Of a DNA stretch of 64,000 nucleotides, positions 25,033-33,855 are shown piece after piece (position 1 is the first letter of the stretch; the number at the start of each line of letters is the position of its first letter). The translations under genes were made by a program, and so were the position numbers. The stretch is from Arthrobacter gandavensis (lineage in GTDB: Bacteria; Actinomycetota; Actinomycetes; Actinomycetales; Micrococcaceae). The stretch is taken from NCBI RefSeq assembly GCF_009192735.1, contig NZ_VTFU01000004.1, positions 461,323-525,322 on the forward strand, read 5' to 3'. A model generated the notes under the pieces. That model saw nothing but the letters and a program-made list of their open reading frames with translations. It did not search any database and was not told the origin of the DNA.

Positions 25033-25680
25033 TCAATCCGTATCCCGCAAGGACACCAGCATCCGCTTCACATCGCGGAATTCGGCAGAATCAACATAGG
25101 CGGCAGCACCATCAAGATAGGACTGCCCCGGCGCTAATTCGTCCGAGGGGTATGCTCCGGCAAAACGGCCGCCGCTGGATTCGGTGAAGGTGAAGAAATC
25201 AAAAAGGCCGCACTGGCCTCGGTCGCCTGTTTCACTGATGACGGCATAAGTGGCCACCGGTTCGCCGCGGTCCGGAGATGACGGGGCAATGGAACGGTAA
25301 ACAAACCGCTGCTCAGTGCCCTGTATGGACTCCAATTCCGGCATGGGCTCGGTGTCGTATTCGGTGTATTGGACGTCCACATCCGGGTCCGAACAAATCA
25401 AATCGGCAATGAGTCCGGTGTCCAGACGCGCAACCATGTCTCCCCCGGCGTCTTTCACCTGCACGGAAATCCCGCCGGCCGGGTCATTGGCGAGGGCAGG
25501 TTCCTCCTGCACCTTCCAGTCCGCCCGATGCTCGAACACGAGGGAACCGTCCGGAGTTGTGTAGGAAACCCAGGCCGCCGGGGCACTGGATGGTTGACCG
25601 GTGTCAGATGGACCGGCACAGGATGACATACTGAGCACAAGCAGCGTCGCCGCCGCCAGCGTGGTGTTACGGTATCTCAC
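25033..25680 (-). CDS. Hypothetical lipoprotein
   Basis: A 215-residue protein with a short signal and lipobox LSMSSC, then a Ser/Gly/Pro linker and a globular domain (VSYTTPDGSLVFEHRADWKV onward) of mixed strands. The opening resembles PsbP/LpqN-like lipoproteins that begin with a YSIEYPSDW-like motif, but similarity is too weak to name it. The GTG start at 25680 is supported by GGGAG five bases upstream. It precedes the DUF6318/PKD pair on the same strand with a 130-base gap. Confidence 0.6.
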   Translation of the reverse strand: MRYRNTTLAAATLLVLSMSSCAGPSDTGQPSSAPAAWVSYTTPDGSLVFEHRADWKVQEEPALANDPAGGISVQVKDAGGDMVARLDTGLIADLICSDPDVDVQYTEYDTEPMPELESIQGTEQRFVYRSIAPSSPDRGEPVATYAVISETGDRGQCGLFDFFTFTESSGGRFAGAYPSDELAPGQSYLDGAAAYVDSAEFRDVKRMLVSLRDTD

Positions 25681-25851
25681 ATCAGCTCCCGGAGATGTCC
25701 GCGCTAGCACTCAATGCTACCCAGCTGCGGCACCCGCGCCCAGAGCATCCGGTCCAACCGGGATGCGCCCGGCCTATCCGGTCCGCACCCGAGGGAAGAC
25801 CAGCACCACCATTGTGCAGAGCCGCACGAGCCGCGCCCCTAAACCGCGGCC

Positions 25852-27483
25852 ATGCAGCCCCGCACCAGCAACTTATTGGAGGTTCCGATTACAGATATAG
25901 CCGCAGAACACGATGTGTATTTCGGTACCCCCGAGCCGGTGCATGAGAGCGAAGACCTGCAGACGGCTTCATTGGCCGTCATTCAGCGGGTGGAACACCG
26001 GCCCGACGTCGTCAAGGTCAAGGGCCGCCTGACCCTGATGGACACCGGCCTGACCCCGAACCAGGCCATGGTCGAAGACCTGTTGTTTGTCAGGAAAGTC
26101 CTGGACAACGCCGGGATCACGTATCTTCTCGTCCGCGGCAACGACCAGCGTCCGGTAATCGCCGTTGACCTGGCCCACCGCGATGAACTGCGCCGCGCGA
26201 TGATTGAAGCCTGCCGCGAAGAGCCTTTCTATTCGCGCAGCGTGGACACCAAGAAGACACGGACCCTGCTGATTGCAGACGGGGAGCTCGCGTTGGGAAC
26301 CACATCGCGGATTTACCGGGTTTTCCGCCCGCGTGCCGTCAGCGGCACAAACCTGGTCTTCGGTCCTTCCGCCGGGGTACAGCTGGAACTGTGGGACCTC
26401 ACCGGCCCCGAAATAACGCTCCCGGTGGAAAACTCCCTGACCAGGCGCACCCTGCCGGCCAACGAAGTGGTCCGGGGAACCGTGGAAAAGCACGGGCTTA
26501 CTTGGCCGACCATCGAGAACATGTTCGCGGACCACGCCACCGACATCGACTTCGACGTCGACCTCGTCTTCTCCTGGGTGGACGGCAGCTCCGCTGAATA
26601 CCAGGCTGCACGCGCCGAGCGGATGAAGGGTGCCGTAGTCGGCGAAGGGGATGACAACGAAGCCCGCTTCCGCCACATCAACGAACTCAAGTACGCCCTG
26701 CGCTCGGTCTATATGTTTGCGCCGTGGATCCGCCGCATTTTCATTGCCACCGATTCGGACCGCCCGGCATGGCTGGCGGACCACCCATCGGTGACCTTTG
26801 TCCCGGCGGAAGAACACTTCAGGGACCCCTCGGTGCTGCCCACGCACAACTCGCAGGCCGTCGAGGCGCAGCTGCAGCACATTCCCGGGCTGGCCGAGCA
26901 CTTCCTGTACTCGAACGACGACATGTTCTTTGGCCGCCCGGTGGGCCCGGACCTGTTCTTCTCCCCCGGCGGCATCACCAAGTTCATTGAGGCAAGCACC
27001 CGCATCGGTCTCGGAGCAAACGACCCGGAACGCAGCGGTTTCGAAAACGCGGCACGGGTAAACCGGCGCCTGCTCTGGGAACGCTTTGGCCGCATCACCA
27101 CCCGGCACTTGGAACATACGGCGGCGCCCCTGCGCAAAAGCGTGCTTCTGGAAATGGAAAACGAGTTCCCGAACGAATTCGCCGCAACCGCTGCCAGCAG
27201 GTTCCGCGCGAAGGACAACATCTCGGTGACCAATTCGCTGTACCACTACTACGCGCTGCTCACCGGCCGCGCCGTCACCCAGGAAACCGCAAAGGTAAAG
27301 TACGTGGACACCACGTCCTACTCCGGGCTGAAATCCATGGACAAGCTGCTGGCCAAACGCAACATGGACCTGTTCTGCCTCAATGACGGCAGCTTCCCCG
27401 AAGTCCCGTCGGACGAACGGGCCGAGCGCGTCACCGATTTCCTCGAGAAGTTCTTCCCGATCAAGGCCCCCTGGGAGAACTAG
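25852..27483 (+). CDS. Stealth family sugar-phosphate transferase (capsule/exopolysaccharide)
   Basis: This 543-residue protein has the Stealth conserved regions. CR1 is DLVFSWVDG at 237-245. CR2 spans about 273-373, with FRHINELKYALRSVYMFAPW, IFIATDSDRPAWL, and FLYSNDDMFFGRPV. CR3/CR4 lie towards the C terminus. Stealth enzymes transfer hexose-1-phosphates to build phosphate-linked capsules. The N-terminal ~230 residues are an added domain. ATG 25852 has no ribosome site; an in-frame ATT at 25888 has GGAGG five bases upstream, so the real start is uncertain. No other capsule genes are adjacent. Confidence 0.85.
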   Translation: MQPRTSNLLEVPITDIAAEHDVYFGTPEPVHESEDLQTASLAVIQRVEHRPDVVKVKGRLTLMDTGLTPNQAMVEDLLFVRKVLDNAGITYLLVRGNDQRPVIAVDLAHRDELRRAMIEACREEPFYSRSVDTKKTRTLLIADGELALGTTSRIYRVFRPRAVSGTNLVFGPSAGVQLELWDLTGPEITLPVENSLTRRTLPANEVVRGTVEKHGLTWPTIENMFADHATDIDFDVDLVFSWVDGSSAEYQAARAERMKGAVVGEGDDNEARFRHINELKYALRSVYMFAPWIRRIFIATDSDRPAWLADHPSVTFVPAEEHFRDPSVLPTHNSQAVEAQLQHIPGLAEHFLYSNDDMFFGRPVGPDLFFSPGGITKFIEASTRIGLGANDPERSGFENAARVNRRLLWERFGRITTRHLEHTAAPLRKSVLLEMENEFPNEFAATAASRFRAKDNISVTNSLYHYYALLTGRAVTQETAKVKYVDTTSYSGLKSMDKLLAKRNMDLFCLNDGSFPEVPSDERAERVTDFLEKFFPIKAPWEN

Positions 27484-28271
27484 GCGCCGGCTGGATTCCT
27501 TTCTGGCTGCCGTGCGGCAGCCAGAAAGGAATCCAGCAGAGCACGCAGCTGCCCGGGTTCCGTCCCCGGCGCCTCCGGGTGCCACTGCACCCCCAGCAGC
27601 CATCCCGGCTGCCCGTCCTCCCTTTCCACTGCTTCGATGACGCCGTCGGCCGCGGCGGCGCTGATGCGAAGTCCCCTGCCCAGCTTCCGCACCGCCTGGT
27701 GGTGGCCGGACTGGACCGGCAGCGTCGGAACGGCCATCGGGCCGAGCGCGTCCGCCAAAAGCGTTCCGGAACGGACGACGACGGCGTGGGCCGCCATCCC
27801 GGTCCCGGCCGGTGCGGGAGGCGCGTAAGGTGCGGGAGGCGCGGCCAGCAGCCGGTGAACCGACCCGGCGCCAAGGTCTTCGCGCAGGCTGCCGCCGAAG
27901 GCCACGTTGATCAGCTGCATGCCGCGGCAAATGCCAAGCACCGGAATCCCGCGGCCGGCGGCGCCTTGGATCACCTCCAGCTCGGCGGCATCGGCTTCCG
28001 GGCACACGTTGTCCAACGTCGGCTCGCCGGAGTTGCCGCCGTACCGGCGGGGATCAATGTCGCCGCCGCCGAGCACCAGGACACCGGCATACCCGGCGGC
28101 GTCGATCGGCCCGGCGGCGCTGTCCACCGGCACCGGCGTTCCGCCGGCGTCGAGGACTGCGGCCAGCGCTGAGTCGGCCAGCAGCTGCAGCTTGGCTGAG
28201 AAGCCGGCACTGTGGGAAGCCGCGGACCGCGCCCAAATGACCGCGATCCGCGGCGGTGATTTGTCGGCCAT
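27480..28271 (-). CDS. Gamma-glutamyl-gamma-aminobutyrate hydrolase family (class I amidotransferase fold)
   Basis: The 263-residue protein belongs to the PuuD/Peptidase C26 family. LVLGGGDIDPRRYG near 66 and the nucleophile elbow GICRGMQLINVAFGG (Cys near 115) are intact, as is the His/Glu pair in GVQWHPEAPGTE. Family members hydrolyse gamma-glutamyl amides in polyamine breakdown; no other puu genes are adjacent, so the substrate is open. Its last ~17 codons form one half of a perfect 21-bp inverted repeat, and its stop overlaps the opposing Stealth gene stop (CTAG). Confidence 0.85.
   Translation of the reverse strand: MADKSPPRIAVIWARSAASHSAGFSAKLQLLADSALAAVLDAGGTPVPVDSAAGPIDAAGYAGVLVLGGGDIDPRRYGGNSGEPTLDNVCPEADAAELEVIQGAAGRGIPVLGICRGMQLINVAFGGSLREDLGAGSVHRLLAAPPAPYAPPAPAGTGMAAHAVVVRSGTLLADALGPMAVPTLPVQSGHHQAVRKLGRGLRISAAAADGVIEAVEREDGQPGWLLGVQWHPEAPGTEPGQLRALLDSFLAAARQPERNPAGA
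27491..27536. repeat. Perfect 21-bp inverted repeat within a coding 3' end
   Basis: CTGGATTCCTTTCTGGCTGC plus C at 27491-27511 is exactly mirrored at 27516-27536 around a GTGC loop. It should fold into a strong hairpin in RNA from either strand and probably ends transcription of both converging genes although it lies in the coding end of the 27480-28271 gene. No T tract follows on either side. Confidence 0.8.
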
Positions 28272-28307
28272 AGGGTGCCTGCCGCCGTCGTCGTCCGCGA
28301 AACGAAA

Positions 28308-29975
28308 CTACCGGGTGACCACCACGTGCTCGTCCGGCACACAGTGCGTCATGGTCAGGCCCTCGACATCGCGCGGTCCGTTGGAACCCAGGTTCTTCAT
28401 CCAGGCCTTTTCCGCCTCGGACAGGGTTTGGGTTGCCAGCGGGCCCAGGTCCCGGACCTCTTCCAGCCCGATGCCCAGGCCCTCGCCCACGCGCGAGCCG
28501 AGTTCGTCGTCGCACATGTAGAAGTGCCAGAGCATGCGCTCCTGGACCGGGCGGACCGCTTCGCCGATGTTGGCCACAAAGTTGGCCACCAGGTCATCCT
28601 TCTCCCACTGCTCCATCAGCTGGTAGCGCTGACCGGCCTGGATGTAGTCATTGGTGCGCGGAATCCGGGCGCGCGTCAGTCTGCCTGTGAGGTCCGGCCC
28701 CTGCTCATCGTGCGCCGGCTTCGGAGCCTCGGGGATGCCTCCGGTGATGGAAGGTTCGTAGTTCACATGCGGATTCTGCCCCGGAGCCAGGTCAGTGAAG
28801 TACGACATCTGGCCGCCGCGCTGGTTGGTGGCCGCCGGCGCGTGCTTGGGTGAATTCACCGGAAGCTGCAGGTAGTTCGGGCCCACCCGGTAGCGCTGCG
28901 TGTCCGAGTAGCTGAAGGTGCGGCCCACCAGCATCTTGTCGTCCGAGAAGTCCAGGCCGTCCACCAGGACACCGGTGCCAAAGGAAATCTGCTCGGCCTC
29001 GTTGTGGTGGTCCGTGATGTTCCGGTTCAGGGTCATGGTGCCGACGTACTTGGGCTCAAAATCCTGCTCCGGCCAGGTCTTGGTGTCATCGAGCGGATCC
29101 CAGTCCAGCTCCGGATGGTCATGGTCATCCATCATCTGCACGTAGAGATCCCATTTGGGATAGTTGCCGGACTCGATGGCCTCGTACAGGTCCTTGGAGG
29201 CATGGCCCAAGTCGTTGGCCTGGATGTTGGCGGCGTCCTCCTCGGTCATCGACTTCACGCCCTGCTGCGGCAGCCAGTGGTACTTCACCAGTTTGGTGTC
29301 GCCCTGCTCGTTCACCCACTTGTAGGTGTTCACGCCAAAACCCTGCATGTGCCGGTAATCCGCCGGTATGCCCCTTGGGCTGAACAGGTTCACCAGCATG
29401 TGCATGGATTCAGGCGTCTGGGACATGAAGTCGAAAATCCGTGCCGGTTCCTGCCGGAAGGTAATCGGATCTGGTTTCAGGGAATGGATCACATCGGGGA
29501 ACTTGATGGCGTCGCGGATGAAGAAGACGCCCAGGTTGTTGCCCACCAGGTCCCAGTTGCCGTCCTCGGTGTAGAACTTCACCGCGAACCCTCGCGGATC
29601 GCGGGCGGTCTCGGACGAGTCCCGGCCGCCGATCACGGTGGAGAACCGGATGGCGACATCGGTTTTCTTGCCCGGCTCAGCGAGCAGGCGTGCCCGGGTG
29701 TATCGGGCGATCGGCTCGTCACCCCACTTTCCGGAGGCCTCGAATTCACCGTAGGCAACAAACCCGCGGGCATGGACTACGCGTTCGGGGATGCGTTCGC
29801 GGTCGAAGTGGCTGATTTTCTCCAGGAAGGGATAGTTCTCGAGGGTCGCCGGGCCACGAGGTCCCACGGTGCGGCTGTTCTGGTTGTCATACACCGGGTG
29901 GCCCTGGCGGGTGGTCAGATGCTGCTGAACGGCCTGCTCGCCGTCCGCGGGGTGCTGGTTCTCTGGCTCTGTCAT
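28308..29975 (-). CDS. katA: Heme catalase
   Basis: This 555-residue monofunctional catalase breaks down hydrogen peroxide. The active-site region [20 protein letters not shown] is near residue 58, the distal Asn is in [17 protein letters not shown], and the proximal heme tyrosine lies in [14 protein letters not shown]. An additional ~60-residue C-terminal segment after the core is within the range of small-subunit catalases. ATG 29975 is supported by GGAGAG six bases upstream; GTG 29978 is also in frame. A palindrome 37 bases upstream may bind a Fur/PerR-type repressor. Confidence 0.93.
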   Translation of the reverse strand: MTEPENQHPADGEQAVQQHLTTRQGHPVYDNQNSRTVGPRGPATLENYPFLEKISHFDRERIPERVVHARGFVAYGEFEASGKWGDEPIARYTRARLLAEPGKKTDVAIRFSTVIGGRDSSETARDPRGFAVKFYTEDGNWDLVGNNLGVFFIRDAIKFPDVIHSLKPDPITFRQEPARIFDFMSQTPESMHMLVNLFSPRGIPADYRHMQGFGVNTYKWVNEQGDTKLVKYHWLPQQGVKSMTEEDAANIQANDLGHASKDLYEAIESGNYPKWDLYVQMMDDHDHPELDWDPLDDTKTWPEQDFEPKYVGTMTLNRNITDHHNEAEQISFGTGVLVDGLDFSDDKMLVGRTFSYSDTQRYRVGPNYLQLPVNSPKHAPAATNQRGGQMSYFTDLAPGQNPHVNYEPSITGGIPEAPKPAHDEQGPDLTGRLTRARIPRTNDYIQAGQRYQLMEQWEKDDLVANFVANIGEAVRPVQERMLWHFYMCDDELGSRVGEGLGIGLEEVRDLGPLATQTLSEAEKAWMKNLGSNGPRDVEGLTMTHCVPDEHVVVTR

Positions 29976-30011
29976 CACATTCTCTCCGGTTCGGTGACTG
30001 GCTGATGAGGG

Positions 30012-30029
30012 TGAAGATATTCCTCTTCA
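30012..30029. promoter_or_regulatory. Palindrome upstream of catalase, candidate operator
   Basis: TGAAGA, six bases, TCTTCA. It lies 37-54 bases before the catalase start. Catalase genes in actinobacteria are often controlled by Fur-family peroxide sensors; the sequence is not a clear match to any one consensus I know. Confidence 0.4.
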
Positions 30030-30117
30030 ACTCTTTCCGAGACGCACATCACGAGTCAACCGCTGTCCGTCGCGGACTGCAGTGGCGGTCAGCGTTCCCG
30101 CTTGGCACACTGGGGCC

Positions 30118-30540
30118 ATGACTACTGAAGATCGCCCGCCCGTTGTGGAACTTACCGCCGAGCAGAGCTGGAAATACCTGGAGAAGACGTACCACGGCCG
30201 TTTGGCGGTCAGCGTGGGCAATATGCCCAGCATTTACCCGCTGAACTACTATGCGCACGACGGCGTCATCCTCTTCCGCACCAGCCCGGGCACCAAGCTG
30301 GCCGAGTTGACGGTAAACGATCATGTGGCCTTCGAAGCGGACGGCGTTCACAGCGACCAGGCCTGGTCAGTGGTGGTCAAAGGCACCACGCGCCGGCTTG
30401 AGCTCCAAAGCGAGATCGACGCCGCGGATGAGCTTCCGCTTCAGCCGTGGGTGCGGACGCTGAAGTACCGGTACGTGGAGATCCAACCGGAAAGCATCAC
30501 CGGGCGGTTCTTCAATCTGGGACCGGAACCGGAGCGGTAA
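30118..30540 (+). CDS. Pyridoxamine 5'-phosphate oxidase family protein (FMN-binding split barrel)
   Basis: The 140-residue protein fits the small flavin-binding split-barrel group (PF12900-like, NimA/MSMEG PNPOx): SWKYLEKTYHGRLAVSVGNM, PLNYYAHDGVILFRTSPGTK, then VAFEADGVHSDQAWSVVVKG. Members bind FMN or F420 and reduce small molecules; the substrate is unknown. CACACT lies six bases before the ATG, so it is probably leaderless. It is divergent from catalase, which may hint at oxidative stress. Confidence 0.85.
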   Translation: MTTEDRPPVVELTAEQSWKYLEKTYHGRLAVSVGNMPSIYPLNYYAHDGVILFRTSPGTKLAELTVNDHVAFEADGVHSDQAWSVVVKGTTRRLELQSEIDAADELPLQPWVRTLKYRYVEIQPESITGRFFNLGPEPER

Positions 30541-30542
30541 GC

Positions 30543-31439
30543 CTACGCGGAGGCCAGCTGGTGGGCGTCGAGAATGCGGACCCCCGCTGCTTTCAGCCTG
30601 CGGCTTGTCTCCGCCTCGTCCACCCGTTCCCCGACCGTCCGGTCCTCGTCCAGCGGGACCACGGAATGCACCACGGAATCCTCGTAGACGTGCACCATGT
30701 TGTATGCCTGGCCCGCGTCCTGCCCGCGCGTTCCCCGTGTCGTCAGGTCCTGGGTGTAACAGGTGGCTGATGCCACTGAGACGGGGATCCCGGCAAAGGT
30801 TGCGAACGTGGAGTAGTGCAGGTGTCCGGCAATGATGGACCGGACGTCCGTTCCCTCCAAAACGGCCGCCAGGTCACGCTGCTGGCGCAGTTCCACCAGG
30901 ACTGCCAGGTCCTGGACGCTGGGGACCGGCGGATGGTGCATGGCCAGGATGGTGCCTTCCGGCGCCGGGGTCCTCAGGACGTCGCGCAGCCAGTTCAGCT
31001 GGGCACCGCTCAGCTCCCCGTGGTGGTAGCCGGGGACGGTGGTGTCCAGCGTGATGATCCGCAGTCCGTTGACTTCGTAGACACGGTCGACCGGCGCCAT
31101 GTCCGGGGCCTCGTCCAGCAGGGAAGACTTGAAGTTCTCCCTGTTGTCGTGGTTGCCCATGGCCCAGATGACCTGCGCTCCCATGCGCTCCGCGGCGGGC
31201 AGGACGATGTCCCTGAGCTTGGCGTATGCCTGGGGTTCGCCTTTGTCCGCCAGATCGCCCGTGAACACGATGGCCTCGGGCCGCTGCCCGGAATCTTCCA
31301 GCCGGGCGAAGAGGTCGTCCAGTTTTTCCTGGCTGTCCACCGCTCCGTAAAGCGGACTGGAGCCGGCAACCAGGTGTGTGTCGCTGAGGTGAAGAATGAA
31401 ATGACTCGGCCGTGGATGCTCGGCCGGGAGGAAATCCAT
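30543..31439 (-). CDS. Calcineurin-like metallophosphoesterase (CpdA-type)
   Basis: All five metal-binding blocks are present in order in the 298-residue protein: [37 protein letters not shown] and [14 protein letters not shown]. This is the layout of class III phosphodiesterases such as CpdA and Rv0805, which hydrolyse cyclic nucleotides or other phosphodiesters. No signal peptide, so it is cytosolic. AGAAGG lies five bases before the ATG. Two bases separate its stop from that of the opposing PNPOx-like gene. Confidence 0.9.
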   Translation of the reverse strand: MDFLPAEHPRPSHFILHLSDTHLVAGSSPLYGAVDSQEKLDDLFARLEDSGQRPEAIVFTGDLADKGEPQAYAKLRDIVLPAAERMGAQVIWAMGNHDNRENFKSSLLDEAPDMAPVDRVYEVNGLRIITLDTTVPGYHHGELSGAQLNWLRDVLRTPAPEGTILAMHHPPVPSVQDLAVLVELRQQRDLAAVLEGTDVRSIIAGHLHYSTFATFAGIPVSVASATCYTQDLTTRGTRGQDAGQAYNMVHVYEDSVVHSVVPLDEDRTVGERVDEAETSRRLKAAGVRILDAHQLASA

Positions 31440-31667
31440 GAGGACCTTCTAGTGTCGACGACAGCTGCTAGTTCCTTCTCCTCCACTAAACCAGAGTTTC
31501 GGGGAGAGGGTTAACTAAAACCGGCGTGTTCCGCCTCGCACCCTTCAGGCGGCACTGGAAGCGGGTACCCGGGGCACCGGCCGCGGCAGGTGGAGGATGT
31601 GCTCTGGCGCGACGCCCTTCCCGGCCGTAGGCTCATGGATGTCAGCGATTTCACGGAAGGACCCCCC

Positions 31668-32201
31668 ATGAGAATCAGCCACATTCCGCTGCGCCTGGCC
31701 ACAGGCGCGTACATCCTGAACTCCGGCCTGGGCAAGCGAAACCTCGACAAGGAAAGCGCAGCCGGTCTGCAGCAGATGGCTTCCAATGCCTTTCCCCAGG
31801 TAATGGATCTTGACTCGGAACGGTTCGGCAAGCTGCTCAGTGCAGCTGAGATTACCGTGGGACTGACCCTGCTGCTGCCGTTTGTCCCCAGCCGGCTCGC
31901 CGGACTGGTCCTGGGAGCGTTCTCCGGCGGAATGCTCACCATGTATGCCAAGACCCCGGGCCTGACCGAACCTGACGGCATCAGGCCCACCGCCCAGGGC
32001 ACACCGCTGGCCAAGGACGTATGGATGGCCGGAATTGCGGCTTCGCTGATTCTGGACCGCAAGAACCGCACCAAGGTCAAGGAAGTCAAGGTGCCCGCGC
32101 CGGTTAAGGCGGGCGTTGCCGCGGCAGCGGTGAAGACAGCCAAGGACGTCGTCGAAAAGACTGGTAAAAAGGACAGCCGGAAGTCCAAGGCTTCCAAGTA
32201 G
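31668..32201 (+). CDS. Membrane protein, DoxX-like layout
   Basis: The 177-residue protein starts RISHIPLRLATGAYILNSGL, which resembles the first helix of DoxX-type proteins, and has hydrophobic segments near 60-78 and 80-95 and a weaker one near 120-135. The C-terminal ~45 residues are Lys/Ala-rich (KVKEVKVPAPVKAG, KKDSRKSKASK) like a histone-type tail. Function is unknown. GGAAGGA lies six bases before ATG 31668; a -10-like TAGGCT at 31628-31633 would give a ~28-base leader. The 31440-31667 gap holds nothing else visible. Confidence 0.65.
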   Translation: MRISHIPLRLATGAYILNSGLGKRNLDKESAAGLQQMASNAFPQVMDLDSERFGKLLSAAEITVGLTLLLPFVPSRLAGLVLGAFSGGMLTMYAKTPGLTEPDGIRPTAQGTPLAKDVWMAGIAASLILDRKNRTKVKEVKVPAPVKAGVAAAAVKTAKDVVEKTGKKDSRKSKASK

Positions 32202-32213
32202 CGCTGGTTCCTT

Positions 32214-33077
32214 TCACACGTGACTCGAAGCGCGGGTTCGGCGCGCGGACAGCCGGCGGCCGAGAACCCCGTGGTGCGGGGCAAACAGGTACACCAGCGT
32301 GAAGACCGTGCCCTGGCACAGTACGATCATTCCGCCGGGTGAGGTGTCCAGATACCAGCTGAGATAGAGCCCCGCCACCGAGCACCCAACGGAGAGCAGC
32401 GGAGCCGCCACCAGCATGCGGGTGAACCGGTCGGTGAGCAGCTGAGCGGTGGCTCCCGGAATGATCAGCATGGCCACCACCAGGATCACCCCCACCGCCT
32501 GCAGGGCCACGACGGAGGTCAGCGCCAGCAGCCCCAGCAGCGCGGCCCCCAGCAGGCGCGGGCTAAGCCCGACGGCGTGTGCGTGGGTCCGGTCGAAGGC
32601 GTACAGAGTGAAGTCACGCCGCTTGAGCAGCAGAGCCAACAGGGTCAGCCCGCCCAGAACGGCTACCTGGGTGAGGTCGGCGGGGCTGACCCCGAGGATG
32701 TTGCCGAAAATGATGTGGTTCAGATCGGTTTGGCTGGGAGTGACGGAAATCAGCACCAGTCCGAGCGCAAAGAGCGTGGTAAACACGATGCCCATCGCGG
32801 CATCCTCCTTGACCCTGCTGGTTCCATTGACGAGCCCGATCAGTGCCACGGCAAGGAAACCGAAAAGCACAGCGCCGACGGCGAACGGGATCCCGGCGAT
32901 GTACGCCAAGACCACTCCAGGCAGAACCGCGTGGGAAACGGCGTCCCCCATCAGCGACCAGCCGATGAGGACCAGCCAGCAGGAAAGGACTCCGCAGACC
33001 GCTGCCGCAGTGACCGCCACGGCCATGGCGCGGACCATGAAGTCGTAGCTGAGCGGCTCGAGCAGCATCTCAAGCAT
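32214..33077 (-). CDS. Metal ABC transporter permease (Mn/Zn type)
   Basis: The 287-residue protein has about eight membrane segments and the ABC-3 family hallmark GWSLMGDAVSHAVLPGVVLA near residue 40. It is the channel of a manganese, zinc or iron importer. The start ATG lies inside the 3' end of the ATPase gene (ATGCTTGA overlap of eight bases), showing translational coupling. The open frame extends upstream but that part is the ATPase gene. Confidence 0.92.
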   Translation of the reverse strand: MLEMLLEPLSYDFMVRAMAVAVTAAAVCGVLSCWLVLIGWSLMGDAVSHAVLPGVVLAYIAGIPFAVGAVLFGFLAVALIGLVNGTSRVKEDAAMGIVFTTLFALGLVLISVTPSQTDLNHIIFGNILGVSPADLTQVAVLGGLTLLALLLKRRDFTLYAFDRTHAHAVGLSPRLLGAALLGLLALTSVVALQAVGVILVVAMLIIPGATAQLLTDRFTRMLVAAPLLSVGCSVAGLYLSWYLDTSPGGMIVLCQGTVFTLVYLFAPHHGVLGRRLSARRTRASSHV

Positions 33078-33855
33078 TGCCGCCGCCGCTCCGGGCTCCT
33101 TCGCCCCGACGGCCCGTAGCCGGCACGCCCGCCAGCACATCCATGCCGAAGGCACGGGCCAGGTGCTCGGGGCGCAACACCTCGCACGGATGTCCCTGCA
33201 CCAGGACCCGGCGCATCAGCAGTACCGCCTGGTCGGCGAGACCGGGCAGCGCCTGCAGGTCGTGGGTGGAAACGAGAATGCTGCATCCGCTGTCGGCCAG
33301 TGCCCGCAGCTGGGAGATGATCGTGGCTTCGGACCTCTTGTCCACTCCGGCAAACGGTTCATCCAGCAGCATCACCGAGGCCTCCTGGGCAATGCCGCGG
33401 GCCACGAACGCCCGTTTCTTCTGTCCGCCGGACAGGCGGCCAATCTGCCGATCCGCCAACCCGGTGAGTTCCACCCGTTCCAGTGCGCTGTCCACAGCTT
33501 GGTGGTCTGCCTTCCGCGGGCGGCGGGTGAACCCCATCCGCCCGTAGCGGCCCATCAGGACCACGTCGCGCACCGATACCGGAAAGGTCCAGTCCACTTC
33601 CTCGCTCTGGGGAACGTAGGCCACCTCGCCGCTGCGGCGGGCCAGGGCCGGGGTGGTTCCGTGGATCCGCACGCCTCCGGCATCCGGCTTGACCAGTCCC
33701 ATGATGGTTTTGAAGAGCGTCGACTTGCCGGAACCGTTCATCCCCACCAGCCCGCAGATGCAGCCGGAGTCCAGGGTGAGGCTGGCGCCCTCGAGTGCCG
33801 TGACGTCTCCGTACCGAACCGTCACGCCGCTGACCTCGATGGCCGGCACCCTCAC
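33070..33855 (-). CDS. Metal ABC transporter ATP-binding protein
   Basis: A 261-residue ATPase with Walker A GLVGMNGSGKSTLFKTIMGL, Q-loop YVPQSEEVDWTFP, signature LSGGQKKRAFVARGIAQ and Walker B VMLLDEPFAGVD, then the switch histidine in LVSTHDLQ. The VDWTFP segment after the Q-loop is typical of Mn/Zn transporters of the MntA/SitB/ZnuC type. It overlaps the upstream binding-protein gene by four bases. Confidence 0.93.
   Translation of the reverse strand: MRVPAIEVSGVTVRYGDVTALEGASLTLDSGCICGLVGMNGSGKSTLFKTIMGLVKPDAGGVRIHGTTPALARRSGEVAYVPQSEEVDWTFPVSVRDVVLMGRYGRMGFTRRPRKADHQAVDSALERVELTGLADRQIGRLSGGQKKRAFVARGIAQEASVMLLDEPFAGVDKRSEATIISQLRALADSGCSILVSTHDLQALPGLADQAVLLMRRVLVQGHPCEVLRPEHLARAFGMDVLAGVPATGRRGEGARSGGGNA

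Noticed and set aside
25969..28005. 678-codon minus-strand frame opposite the Stealth gene
   Set aside because: Shadow of the Stealth gene and of the amidotransferase-like gene in another frame.
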